A stretch of 25,259 bases of DNA, taken from assembly GCA_034716535.1 (NCBI GenBank), contig JAYEJW010000560.1:1-25259 (forward strand), written 5' to 3'. Both the position numbers and the translations under genes were made by a program. How positions within the stretch are numbered: position 1 is the stretch's first letter; the number at the start of each line of letters is the position of its first letter. The notes under the pieces were generated by a model, which was not told the origin of the DNA, did not search any database, and saw only the letters and a program-made list of their open reading frames with translations. Below, piece after piece: positions 7,771 through 15,548 of this stretch. Source of the DNA: JAYEJW01 sp034716535. Its GTDB lineage: Bacteria; Pseudomonadota; Gammaproteobacteria; Chromatiales; Chromatiaceae.

Positions 7771-7864
7771 GATTGCTTCTCCTCTGTTGCGCTTGGCAAG
7801 ATGACCCGAAGGGCGATCCTGCGGGTCGTAAATGCTTGACCGTAAAATGTTCGCGCCGAAGGCG

Positions 7865-8557
7865 CTACCAGTTGCTCAAGCCCCGCATGATGTCGAAGAA
7901 CACCAGGCCCTCGTAGAGCGTCCACAGGCCCAGCGCGATCACCGTCAGGCCGGCGAGGCGCTCGGCAATACCCCTTGCGCGGCCTCCCACGACCGCCCCC
8001 AATACGCTGACCGCCGCCATGGTCGGCAGGGTGCCCAGACCGAAGGCGGCCATCAGGAGGCCGGCCTGCACCGGGTCGGCGCTGCCGACCGCCTTGACCG
8101 CCACGGAGAACACCAGGCTGCAGGGGACGAAGCCGTTGAGAAGCCCTCCTACCACCGGGGTCCAATGACGGCGATGGATCTCCCGTTCCAGGACGTGCAC
8201 GCCGCGCACGTCGGGCTGCTCCACGCGGCTATCCCTCTGCCGCCCCCAGGGCAGTACGCCCAGCACGCCGAGACCGATGAGGATGATCAGCACCCCGGCG
8301 ATCATCATCAGCACGCCCTGTCCCTTGCCCACAATACCGGTCTGCACCAGGACCCGGCTCATGAAGGCCCCGGTGACCCCCAGCATCGTGTAAACCAGGA
8401 TTCGCGTGCCGTGATAGTAGAGGTGGGGCAGGAACCGGTGCTCCCAGCCGTGACGCACGAAAAAACCCGCTGCGATACCGCTGCACATCCCCAGACAGTG
8501 GAAGGCCCCCGCCACGCCGGTGGCGAAGGCCAGCGCATAGCCGAATTCGGTGTTCAC
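7865..8557 (-). CDS. TauE/SafE-like (UreH/DsbD-type) membrane protein, copy 1
   Basis: A 230-residue protein with about six membrane segments in two halves. The N-terminal half has GAFHCLGMCSG (residues 18-28) and the second half begins GGLLNGFVPCSLVFSVAV, the paired HCxGMCxG and FVPC motifs of the DsbD_2-like group often annotated sulfite exporter TauE/SafE. Members occur beside CcoI-type copper ATPases and cbb3 oxidase assembly genes and may move metal or electrons across the membrane. The start is GTG, overlapping the TlpA stop by 4 bp. A paralogue of identical length is at 12388-13080; both end in an FFDIMRGL motif. Between the halves there is an Arg/Glu-rich cytoplasmic loop. Confidence 0.85.
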   Translation of the reverse strand: MNTEFGYALAFATGVAGAFHCLGMCSGIAAGFFVRHGWEHRFLPHLYYHGTRILVYTMLGVTGAFMSRVLVQTGIVGKGQGVLMMIAGVLIILIGLGVLGVLPWGRQRDSRVEQPDVRGVHVLEREIHRRHWTPVVGGLLNGFVPCSLVFSVAVKAVGSADPVQAGLLMAAFGLGTLPTMAAVSVLGAVVGGRARGIAERLAGLTVIALGLWTLYEGLVFFDIMRGLSNW

Positions 8558-9045
8558 AGGAGCTCTTTGACGACACCTTCGAACACCTCCGGTGTGGACT
8601 CGCCCAGGATGCGGGCGCCCAACCGCCCTTCCCGGTCCACAAAAAAGGTAGTGGGCAGGCCGATGACACCATAGCTGCGGGCGACACCCCCTTCCTCGTC
8701 GAGCAGCACGTCATAGGAGATGTCGAGCTTGTCGATGAAGGCCTGCGCGGTGTCGGGGTCCTGGCGCACGTTCACGGCCAGAACGCTCAGGCCCTGCTCA
8801 CGGTATTTGCGGTAGACGGGCTCGATGCCCTGCATCTCCGTCTCACAGAAGGGACACCAGTCGGCCCAGAAGCGCACGGCCACGACCTTGCCGCGCAGCT
8901 CGTCGGGGAATGCCAACGATTTTCCGCTCAGCTGCTGGAGGCTGAAGCCGGGCACCGGCTGACCCTTTTCCAGTTGCGGGGTCTCGCCGCAGCCGGCCAG
9001 AACGGAGACGGCGAGAAGGAACCATAGGGGTCGGATGGGCATCAT
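8554..9045 (-). CDS. TlpA/ResA-type thioredoxin lipoprotein
   Basis: A 163-residue thioredoxin-fold protein. The N-terminus is a lipoprotein signal (SVLAGC, lipidated Cys at residue 19), so it should be anchored in the periplasm-facing membrane. The active site is WCPFC (Cys 64 and 67) and the cis-Pro loop is LPTTFFVD near residue 130. TlpA and ResA reductants keep cysteines of copper sites and cytochrome c reduced; TlpA reduces CuA-site proteins and copper chaperones. It is coupled to the TauE/SafE-like gene by a GTGA overlap and follows the eight-helix membrane protein by about 50 bases. A second ATG follows directly after the first, so the start is uncertain by one residue. Confidence 0.92.
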   Translation of the reverse strand: MMPIRPLWFLLAVSVLAGCGETPQLEKGQPVPGFSLQQLSGKSLAFPDELRGKVVAVRFWADWCPFCETEMQGIEPVYRKYREQGLSVLAVNVRQDPDTAQAFIDKLDISYDVLLDEEGGVARSYGVIGLPTTFFVDREGRLGARILGESTPEVFEGVVKELL

Positions 9046-9094
9046 GGTTGTTTGCGTGAATCGGGTCGTCGGAGGAATATCGGGTCGAGGGGGG

Positions 9095-10102
9095 TCACCA
9101 CCACACGCCCTCCATGGTCAGGTTCGAGCTGAGCACCGCGTAGGTGGCCACGATGTAGAAGAGCCCCAGCAGCGCCAGCGCAACGGCGGTGAAGCGGTGC
9201 CCGTCGGCCTCGATGACCTGCTTCAGAGACGGCACCCGGTGCCATCGGCTGATCAGGCCCACCCCCAGAGCCAGGGCCGTTGCCGCGAACAGGGGCATGT
9301 ACAGCCAGTACCCGATGAAGTGGTGGCCGGACTTGAGGATGCAGAATGGGCAGTGATGATGGGGATGCTCGTAGACGTACAGGGCCACGCTGGAGACGAT
9401 GGCCGCCAGGGCCACCAGGAAGGCGGTCACTGTGAGGACCGCAAACGCACCGCCCCCCCGGCGGCGCCACCAGTAGAAGGCGCCGGCGCCGAGCCCCGCC
9501 AGCCCGCTTGCATACAGGGCCGGCATGGCGGTCCGGGGCTCCAGGGCCGACACCTCCGCGGCCACCCCACCGCCCTCGGGCGTGAAGAGGGCCCCGCAGC
9601 AGGAGGTGATCACGTCCGGATCCATGCCGAGAAAGTAGCCCAGCTGCACGACCGCCTCCACCGCCACCAGGGGCGCGATGGCCAACAGCAGGGCATATTT
9701 CACCCGCACCAGCGGATAGTCGTAGGCCTGGTTGTCCACGTGGTTCAGCATCAACCAGGCGGCGCCGGAGAAGAATACCGCGATCTTCAGGAACAGGGTG
9801 GGCCAGCCCCAGGGATCCACGTTGAGTACCCCGGTGGCACACATGGCGCCGACGAACTGGGTGGACATCTGCTCGGCGTTGTAGACGAAGAGCAGAAGCG
9901 ATACCAGCTCGGCGGCGAAGCAGTAGGCCACCAGGGTGGAAATGAGATAAGTGCGCCGCTCCATGTCGAGCTGGAGCTCGCTGCCGCTTGCGATATCCCA
10001 GTGGCGCACCACCTGGACCGCAAAACCCGCCGCCAGCAGCATCAGGAAGGTCACGATCAGCGCGACCGCGTTCAACGCCAGGACGGGGGGGCTGATGAGC
10101 AC
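9095..10102 (-). CDS. Eight-helix membrane protein with HPHHHCPFC motif
   Basis: A 335-residue protein with about eight hydrophobic segments, the first starting at residue 7 (LALNAVALIVTFLMLL). Two cysteine-rich spots stand out: SCCGALF at about residue 166-172 and HPHHHCPFC at about 246-254, both near ends of membrane segments and suited to metal or disulfide chemistry. I do not recognise a named family. It starts with GTG at 10102, three bases after the ABC ATPase stop, with GAGG eight bases upstream, and is followed by TlpA. The likely job is metal binding or electron transfer at the membrane in partnership with TlpA and NosL; that is inference from context and motif. Confidence 0.8.
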   Translation of the reverse strand: MLISPPVLALNAVALIVTFLMLLAAGFAVQVVRHWDIASGSELQLDMERRTYLISTLVAYCFAAELVSLLLFVYNAEQMSTQFVGAMCATGVLNVDPWGWPTLFLKIAVFFSGAAWLMLNHVDNQAYDYPLVRVKYALLLAIAPLVAVEAVVQLGYFLGMDPDVITSCCGALFTPEGGGVAAEVSALEPRTAMPALYASGLAGLGAGAFYWWRRRGGGAFAVLTVTAFLVALAAIVSSVALYVYEHPHHHCPFCILKSGHHFIGYWLYMPLFAATALALGVGLISRWHRVPSLKQVIEADGHRFTAVALALLGLFYIVATYAVLSSNLTMEGVWW

Positions 10103-10105
10103 CGC

Positions 10106-10780
10106 TCAGGCCTCCGCTAGCAGACCATCGCGCATCTCCAGCACAGCGGCGACCTGCGGCGAGTCGAAGACCATGGGGTCGTGCGAGGTGAGCAGTACCG
10201 TCTTGCCCATGTCCACCAGGTCCCGGACCATGGCCATGAATTCCCGGACCAGCCGCGTGTCCAGATTCGCGGTCGGCTCATCGGCGATCAGGATGCGCGG
10301 CTGGTTGATCATGGCACGGCAGATGGCTGTACGCTGGGCCTCCCCCCCTGACAGCCATTCCGCCTTGTAGTCCGCCCGGTCCGCCAGACCAAACTGCTTC
10401 AGCAGCCCCAGGGCCGCCTGCTTCAGGGCCCTGTGGTCCGGCCCCAGGGGATAGGCCGGCAACATGACGTTCTCGAGTACCGTGAGACCCTTGATCAGGT
10501 TGAACTGCTGGAAGATGAAGCCGAAGGTGCTGCGCCGCACGTCGGTCATGAAACGCTCGGGAAGGTTCGAGAGCAGGCGCCCCTCCAGCGTGATGCGTCC
10601 CGAGGTGGGGCGGGACAGGCAGCCGATCATGGACAACAGGGTGGTCTTGCCCGAGCCGCTCGGTCCCTTGAGCACAGTCGCACGGTTCGCCTCCAACTCC
10701 AGGGTGATGCCGCGCACGGCCCAGAACTCGTTGGTTCGGCCCTGGTTGAAGGCCTTCTTGACTTGCTCCAGGTGAATCAT
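10106..10780 (-). CDS. LolD/MacB-type ABC transporter ATPase
   Basis: A 224-residue ABC ATPase with Walker A GPSGSGKTT at residues 39-47, Q-loop FIFQQFNLIKGLTV, signature LSGGEAQRTAICRA, Walker B ILIADEPTANLD and H-loop LTSHDP. The sequence belongs to the LolD/FtsE/MacB group that powers FtsX-like permeases rather than ordinary importers. The permease stops two bases upstream of its ATG, so they are one transporter. Similar ATPase-permease pairs lie beside nosL genes in other bacteria, as NosF/NosY-like modules of different origin do. The substrate is unknown. Confidence 0.93.
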   Translation of the reverse strand: MIHLEQVKKAFNQGRTNEFWAVRGITLELEANRATVLKGPSGSGKTTLLSMIGCLSRPTSGRITLEGRLLSNLPERFMTDVRRSTFGFIFQQFNLIKGLTVLENVMLPAYPLGPDHRALKQAALGLLKQFGLADRADYKAEWLSGGEAQRTAICRAMINQPRILIADEPTANLDTRLVREFMAMVRDLVDMGKTVLLTSHDPMVFDSPQVAAVLEMRDGLLAEA

Positions 10781-10782
10781 GG

Positions 10783-11913
10783 TTACCGCATCACCGTGTC
10801 CGGGTCCGTGATGGACGCCTGCCAGATGGGGACGATGGTCGCCACCGTGTAGGGAAAAACGGTGAAGAAGAACAGGGTCGCAACCTGAAGCCCGTCGACG
10901 AACGGCACCGGCTGGAACTCCGGGTAGAGCACCGCCCAGCCCTTGAGCACCGGCTCGAACAGGGCCGCAGACAGGTAAAAGACGTGGCCGTAGGCCAGCA
11001 GATAGCCGAGGAAGAAGGCCGCCAAGGACACGATGGCCCCCTCCCAGAACTTCATGCGGATAACGTCCGCGGTCTCCCAGCCGATGGCCTTGAGGATGCC
11101 GATCTCGCGCCGCTCTTCTGCGCTCAGGCCCGAGGCCTTGTCCCAGGCAAAGATCACGAACGCCAGGATGGCACCGCCAAGGAGCACGAACACGATGCCC
11201 TGGCGCCAGCCGAAGATCGCGTCGTAGGTGCGCAGGATCTCGTCGCGCAGGATGGGGCGGGTGTCCGGCAGCTTCACCGCCAGCTTCTCGGCCACCTTGC
11301 GCACCTCCCGCGGATTGCGCACTCGCAGGACGATGTCGGTGTAGTAATCCTCCGCGATCCCGAAGAATTCGCGGAACGTGGCCTCGTTCACAAGCATCAG
11401 GTCGGCGCTTACGAGCTCCGATTCGTGGTCGAGCAGCCCGACCACCCGGAAGGAGACGGGCTCGCCCGCGGAGGAGCGAAAGGTCAGAAAGTCGCCCTCA
11501 TCCAGTCCCCGCGTGCGCGCGATACCGGCGCCGATCACAACCCCGCCGGGGACGATCTCCCGGTCCCGCGGGACCATCAGGGTGTAGTTGGCCCGTACTG
11601 CCGGGTCGTAGAAATAGCCCCACAGGCGCCCGTACTTTTCGCTCACGCCGCGGACCCTCCCGATCCGGTCCAGGTAGTCCGCGGGGATCAGATCGTGGCG
11701 GCCCGCCACCATGCGCTGCAGGATCACCTCGGGGGACTCCTGGAGCACCAGACCCGCCTCCGTGCGCAATGAATGAGTGAACAGCATCACCGAGGCCAGC
11801 ATAAACACGATCAGTGTATAGACCAGCAACAGTCCCAGGTTCTTGCCGGGACGTCGGCCCAGGGACGACAGCGTATAGTCAATCAGGTATTTCTGTTTGC
11901 GGACGAAGCTCAT
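10783..11913 (-). CDS. FtsX/MacB-like ABC transporter permease
   Basis: A 376-residue permease with one membrane helix near the N-terminus (residues about 27-47), a large periplasmic domain of about 200 residues (MacB-PCD-like, with VVIGAGIARTRGLDEGD), and three helices at the C-terminal end. Between the second and third helix there is the coupling segment EERREIGILKAIGWETADV, the FtsX hallmark. The final helix ends in PIWQASITDPDTVMR, also typical. It partners the ATPase at 10106-10780. Such mechanotransmission transporters move no small solute across the membrane but act on periplasmic or membrane substrates. Its ATG lies 35 bases inside the preceding gene. Confidence 0.92.
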   Translation of the reverse strand: MSFVRKQKYLIDYTLSSLGRRPGKNLGLLLVYTLIVFMLASVMLFTHSLRTEAGLVLQESPEVILQRMVAGRHDLIPADYLDRIGRVRGVSEKYGRLWGYFYDPAVRANYTLMVPRDREIVPGGVVIGAGIARTRGLDEGDFLTFRSSAGEPVSFRVVGLLDHESELVSADLMLVNEATFREFFGIAEDYYTDIVLRVRNPREVRKVAEKLAVKLPDTRPILRDEILRTYDAIFGWRQGIVFVLLGGAILAFVIFAWDKASGLSAEERREIGILKAIGWETADVIRMKFWEGAIVSLAAFFLGYLLAYGHVFYLSAALFEPVLKGWAVLYPEFQPVPFVDGLQVATLFFFTVFPYTVATIVPIWQASITDPDTVMR

Positions 11914-12253
11914 CAGTTTCGCTCAGGATGCCCGGCGGCGCATACAGCGAGCCGCTGGGGAAATGCTCCAGGCCCAGGGGGTGGTCCTGGAATCCTGTGT
12001 GCCCGTCCGCCTGGGTCAGGTGGCGTGTGTAGCGCGCCTCTGTGAACAGGGCGAGGTCGGTCAAGTCCAGCGCCGCCACCAACTCCGCTCGTCGCTCGAT
12101 GCCGGGCACCGCGGCACGGCCGCGTAGGGCTTCATCCACGAAGCTGAGGACGAGCAGCGCGATGCCCAGGGCCATCGATCCGAGGAAGAGATCAGCTTTG
12201 CGCATGGAAAACGCCCGCAGCATGTCTTGAACCCACTGAGCTTCGCCCTTCAT
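11879..12253 (-). CDS. Membrane-anchored small protein preceding the ABC permease
   Basis: A 124-residue protein with one N-terminal membrane segment (DLFLGSMALGIALLVLSFV) and a soluble remainder probably outside the cytoplasm. That part has ARYTRHLTQADGHTGFQDH with several His, then a Pro/Gly-rich tail. There is no Cys and no family I recognise. The ATG at 12253 is preceded by an in-frame TTG that would add one residue. It overlaps the permease start by 35 bases and is the first gene of the operon, so it is likely a transporter accessory subunit. The start lacks a clear ribosome site. Confidence 0.7.
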   Translation of the reverse strand: MKGEAQWVQDMLRAFSMRKADLFLGSMALGIALLVLSFVDEALRGRAAVPGIERRAELVAALDLTDLALFTEARYTRHLTQADGHTGFQDHPLGLEHFPSGSLYAPPGILSETDELRPQTEIPD

Positions 12254-12295
12254 CAAGCCGTGAACCGCAAGAATCTGTTCAATTTTCTGGGAGAG

Positions 12296-12311
12296 ATGCC
12301 TGCACAGGCAT
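12296..12311. promoter_or_regulatory. Palindrome upstream of the NosL/ABC operon
   Basis: Arms ATGCCTG and CAGGCAT separated by two bases make a perfect 7-bp inverted repeat, 43 bases before the first ATG of the minus-strand operon. A CATAAT hexamer on the minus strand lies just upstream, near 12325-12330, and could be a -10. The repeat would then sit shortly after the transcription start, where a repressor or a 5' leader hairpin could act. No known operator is matched. Confidence 0.45.
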
Positions 12312-12387
12312 TGAAGATTCGCAAATTATGCAATTGCCCGGCGACCGGCGTATATGCGATGCGAAAAAACGCGCCATTTGGCTGAGC

Positions 12388-13080
12388 TTACCAGGCCAAC
12401 CCGCGCATGATGTCGAAGAAGCGCACGCCCTGATACATGGTGCTGGCGCCCATGAGGATCACCACGATGGCCGCCCCCTTCAGCAGCCAGCCGCGCACGC
12501 GGCTGCCCAGCTTGCCGAAGGCGACGCTCACGAACAGCATGGACGGCAGGGTCCCCAGGCCGAATACAAAGAGAAGGAGGCCCCCTTCCAGCGGGTTCTC
12601 CAGGGTCGTCGCCTTGATGGCCATGGCGAAGGTCAGGGCGCAGGGCATGAAGCCGTTGAGCGTGCCCGCCATCAGACTGCCGATCACCGGTCCGCGCCGG
12701 GTGGCGTTCAGAAACCACTTGCGCACCCCTGCCGTGGACAGGCCGCAGAACGACAGGTTCAGCCGTATCACCCCGAGGATATCCAGGCCGAGCAGTATCA
12801 CAGCCAGCCCCGCGATGATCTGAAGCACCCCCTGGGTGGCTCCGATCAACCCGGTGGAGACCAGGGCTGCCCCCAGCGCCGCGGCCAGCACCCCGACAAC
12901 GCTGTAGACGCTGATCCGTGCACCGTGATACGCGGCATAGGGTAGCGCCCCGTGCCCGTTTCCGGACTTGATGAAGAAGGCGGACACCAGGGCGCCGCAC
13001 ATGCCCACGCAGTGGCCGCTGCCCATGAGTCCGGCGATCAAGGCGAAGGCGTAGTCGGCCTCGGCGGCACCGGCCGTCAC
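12388..13080 (-). CDS. TauE/SafE-like (UreH/DsbD-type) membrane protein, copy 2
   Basis: A 230-residue membrane protein with the same architecture as copy 1: GSGHCVGMCGALVSAFF at residues 20-36 and NGFMPCALTFAMAIK starting the second half, with about six helices. It ends FFDIMRGLAW. It starts at a GTG that overlaps the copper ATPase stop by 4 bp, so the two are coupled. In cbb3 oxidase clusters, proteins of this type sit with CcoI-like ATPases (the ccoGHIS neighbourhood). Association with Cu(I) transport is therefore likely, although the biochemical activity of this subgroup is not settled. It is the last gene of its operon; 135 bases follow before the next start. Confidence 0.86.
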   Translation of the reverse strand: MTAGAAEADYAFALIAGLMGSGHCVGMCGALVSAFFIKSGNGHGALPYAAYHGARISVYSVVGVLAAALGAALVSTGLIGATQGVLQIIAGLAVILLGLDILGVIRLNLSFCGLSTAGVRKWFLNATRRGPVIGSLMAGTLNGFMPCALTFAMAIKATTLENPLEGGLLLFVFGLGTLPSMLFVSVAFGKLGSRVRGWLLKGAAIVVILMGASTMYQGVRFFDIMRGLAW

Positions 13081-15548
13081 GACTGATCCTTACGCCATTG
13101 CAGGCGTAGCGAGTTGGTAACCACCGAGATGGAGCTCATGGCCATGGCCGCGGAGGCGATCATCGGGTTGAGCCGGCCGGCCACGGCGACCGGGATGGCG
13201 ATGGTGTTGTAGGCTAGGGCCCAGAACAGGTTCTCGCGGATGATCCTCATGGTGCGCCGGCTGACGATCACGGCGTCCGTCAGCCGGGCGATATCTCCCC
13301 CGACCAGGGTGATGTGGGAGGCCTCGATGGCTACGTCCGTGCCGCTCCCCACGGCAAACCCCACATCCGCCGCCGCCAGGGCGGGGGCGTCGTTGATGCC
13401 GTCTCCGATCATTCCGACGATGCAGCCCGGCTCGCGCAGGGAATCCAGAACCTCCAGTTTGCGAGCAGGGGACGCACTGGCCACCATGCGGGAAATGCCC
13501 ACCTGATCGGCGATGTGTTTGGCCGCGGGCTCCGTATCGCCGGTAAGGATCCAGGTCTCTATACCCAACCCGTGCAGACGCCCGATGGCCGTCCGGGCGC
13601 CGGAACGGGGCCGGTCTGCGATGCCGAAGACGGCCGCGGGCTCGCCGTCCAGTGCCACCAGCACGGCCGTCTTCCCCTCCTTCGCCAACTGCTCAGTATC
13701 TGCCAGCAGCGCTTGCGGGTCGATCCCGTGACGCTCCAAGAACCCTGCATTGCCCGCCAGCAGGGCATGGCCCGCCACCTGCCCGCCCACACCGGCGCCG
13801 GTCTCGCTGTGGAAGGCCTCCGCCTCGGGTGGCTGGATGCCGCGCTGGGCCGTGAAACTGCGGATGGCCTGGCCCAGAAAATGCTCGGACTGCCCCTCCA
13901 CCCCCGCCACCAGGCCCAGGAGCTCGTCGTCCGGTAGGCGGCAGCGGTTGCTCCAGTCGGTGACTTGCGGCCGGCCCTCGGTGATGGTTCCGGTCTTGTC
14001 GAATACCAGGGTGGTGATCCTCGAAGCGGTCTCCAGACTCTCACCGTTGCGGATGTAAATTCCGCGGCGCGCGGCCGAGCCCGTGCCGGCCATGATTGCG
14101 GTGGGGGTGGCCAGGCCGAAGGCGCAGGGACAGGCGATGAGCAGCACCGAGATGGCGTTGACCATGGCCCGGGTGAACTGGTGGCTCAAGGCCAGCCAGC
14201 CCAGGAAGGTGAGGCCGGCCACCGACATCACCGCGGGGACGAATCGGGCGGAGATGCGGTCGGCCATCTTCTGCACCGGCAGCTTCCCGGCCTGTGCCTC
14301 GTCCACCATGCGGATGATGCCCGCCAGCACCGTATCGGCGCCCACGGCGGTGACGCGCATGCGGAAGCTCCCGTTGCCGTTGATGCAGCCGCCCACCACC
14401 TTGGCTCCCGGTTCCTTGATCAGCGGCATGCTCTCGCCGGTCACCATGGACTCGTCCACCGTGGACAGCCCCGACACCAGCTCGCCGTCCGTGGGGATGC
14501 GCTCCCCCGGACGCACCAGGAGCATGTCGCCGACGACGATCGCGTCGATCTCGATCTCCTGCTCGCGGCCGTCGCGGATGACGGTCGCCCTCGCCGGCTG
14601 CAGGTCGATCAGCCGACGGATGGCCTCGCTGGCACGCCCTTTGGCCCGCTCTTCGAGGAAGCGGCCCAGGAGCACGAAGCTGATGATGCCGGCGGCGGCC
14701 TCGAAGTAGAGATGCCGTCGCCCGAGCAGCAGGGCGGGTACGCTGTACAGGTAGGCCGAGCCGGCCCCCAGAGCGATCAGGGTGTCCATGTTGGCGGTGC
14801 GCTGGCGCGCTAGCGTCAGCGCCTTGTCGAAGAACGGCCGCCCGGCCCAGAACACCACTGGCGTGGTGAGCACCAGCTCCACAAGCTTGAGGGCGAAGGA
14901 GCGCGGCATGGCCATGCCGATCGCCATCACAGGCAGGGTCAGCAGCCAGGCCAGCAGGGCGCGCCGCTTCGCGCTCGCAAGACGCGCCTTCTCCCGTTCC
15001 ACAACCAGCCGGCGCTGGGACAGGGTATCCATGGGACGGGCCCCGTAGCCGTAGCGCTCCACGATGCGGAACACCTCATCGCGGGACAGGGCTCCGCTCA
15101 CCGCGGCCGTCTCCGAGCCGAAGTTCACCGCGGCCTCCCGCACCCTGGGATCCCGTTGCAGGGCGAGCTCCACAAGCATGGCGCAGGACGCGCAAGTCAT
15201 GCCCTCGACGGCCAGGCGGACCTGCTGTAGGGGACAGGACTGTGCGGGTGCAGGGGAGTTTCGACTGGCCCCTTTCCGTGCCGCACCGAGCCGCGGGATA
15301 AGGGCGTCGATCTGCATCAGAAGCCGTTCCCGCGATGTCAGCCGCGGGTCGAAATCGACCGTCACCGAGCCGATGTCCGCCACCGCCCGCACCCGGCGCA
15401 CCGCCGGCCACTTGCGCAGCAGGATCTCGAGCACATAGACGCGCTCGGGGTCCTTGCGGATCGTCGGTACGATGATGCGCACGCGTCGGTCCAAGGCATG
15501 GACGACGCGCAGGCATTGCAGCGCCGGCGGGCTTTCCCCCTGACTCAT
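13077..15548 (-). CDS. copA: CopA-type Cu(I) P1B-ATPase with extra N-terminal HMA2-like domain
   Basis: An 823-residue heavy-metal P-type ATPase. Residues about 20-85 form an HMA-like domain without CxxC, followed by a normal HMA domain with GMTCASC (Cys 119 and 122). Then come the A-domain TGES at 370-373, the membrane metal site CPC at 473-475, the phosphorylated Asp 517 in DKTGT, and the GDGINDAPAL hinge. The C-terminal helices have YNTIAIP and MAMSSISVVTNS, which with CPC mark the Cu(I) (P1B-1) group. The nucleotide-binding motif that is normally SEHPL reads SEHFL at 554-558, an unusual change. ATG 15548 overlaps the stop of the HMA2-like gene. It should pump Cu(I) out of the cytoplasm, either for tolerance or to supply periplasmic copper enzymes. 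The accessory genes around it favour the latter. Confidence 0.95.
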   Translation of the reverse strand: MSQGESPPALQCLRVVHALDRRVRIIVPTIRKDPERVYVLEILLRKWPAVRRVRAVADIGSVTVDFDPRLTSRERLLMQIDALIPRLGAARKGASRNSPAPAQSCPLQQVRLAVEGMTCASCAMLVELALQRDPRVREAAVNFGSETAAVSGALSRDEVFRIVERYGYGARPMDTLSQRRLVVEREKARLASAKRRALLAWLLTLPVMAIGMAMPRSFALKLVELVLTTPVVFWAGRPFFDKALTLARQRTANMDTLIALGAGSAYLYSVPALLLGRRHLYFEAAAGIISFVLLGRFLEERAKGRASEAIRRLIDLQPARATVIRDGREQEIEIDAIVVGDMLLVRPGERIPTDGELVSGLSTVDESMVTGESMPLIKEPGAKVVGGCINGNGSFRMRVTAVGADTVLAGIIRMVDEAQAGKLPVQKMADRISARFVPAVMSVAGLTFLGWLALSHQFTRAMVNAISVLLIACPCAFGLATPTAIMAGTGSAARRGIYIRNGESLETASRITTLVFDKTGTITEGRPQVTDWSNRCRLPDDELLGLVAGVEGQSEHFLGQAIRSFTAQRGIQPPEAEAFHSETGAGVGGQVAGHALLAGNAGFLERHGIDPQALLADTEQLAKEGKTAVLVALDGEPAAVFGIADRPRSGARTAIGRLHGLGIETWILTGDTEPAAKHIADQVGISRMVASASPARKLEVLDSLREPGCIVGMIGDGINDAPALAAADVGFAVGSGTDVAIEASHITLVGGDIARLTDAVIVSRRTMRIIRENLFWALAYNTIAIPVAVAGRLNPMIASAAMAMSSISVVTNSLRLQWRKDQS

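Noticed and set aside
7832..8674. 280-codon plus-strand frame opposite the TauE/SafE-like gene
   Set aside because: It has low-complexity composition with no motif and lies entirely over well-supported minus-strand genes.
9035..10120. 361-codon plus-strand frame opposite the eight-helix protein
   Set aside because: It mirrors the high-GC minus-strand gene, reads as His/Gly/Gln-rich noise with no motif, and the minus-strand gene has convincing membrane segments.
10984..11772. 262-codon plus-strand frame opposite the ABC permease
   Set aside because: This is a shadow frame; the permease on the other strand has clear FtsX features.
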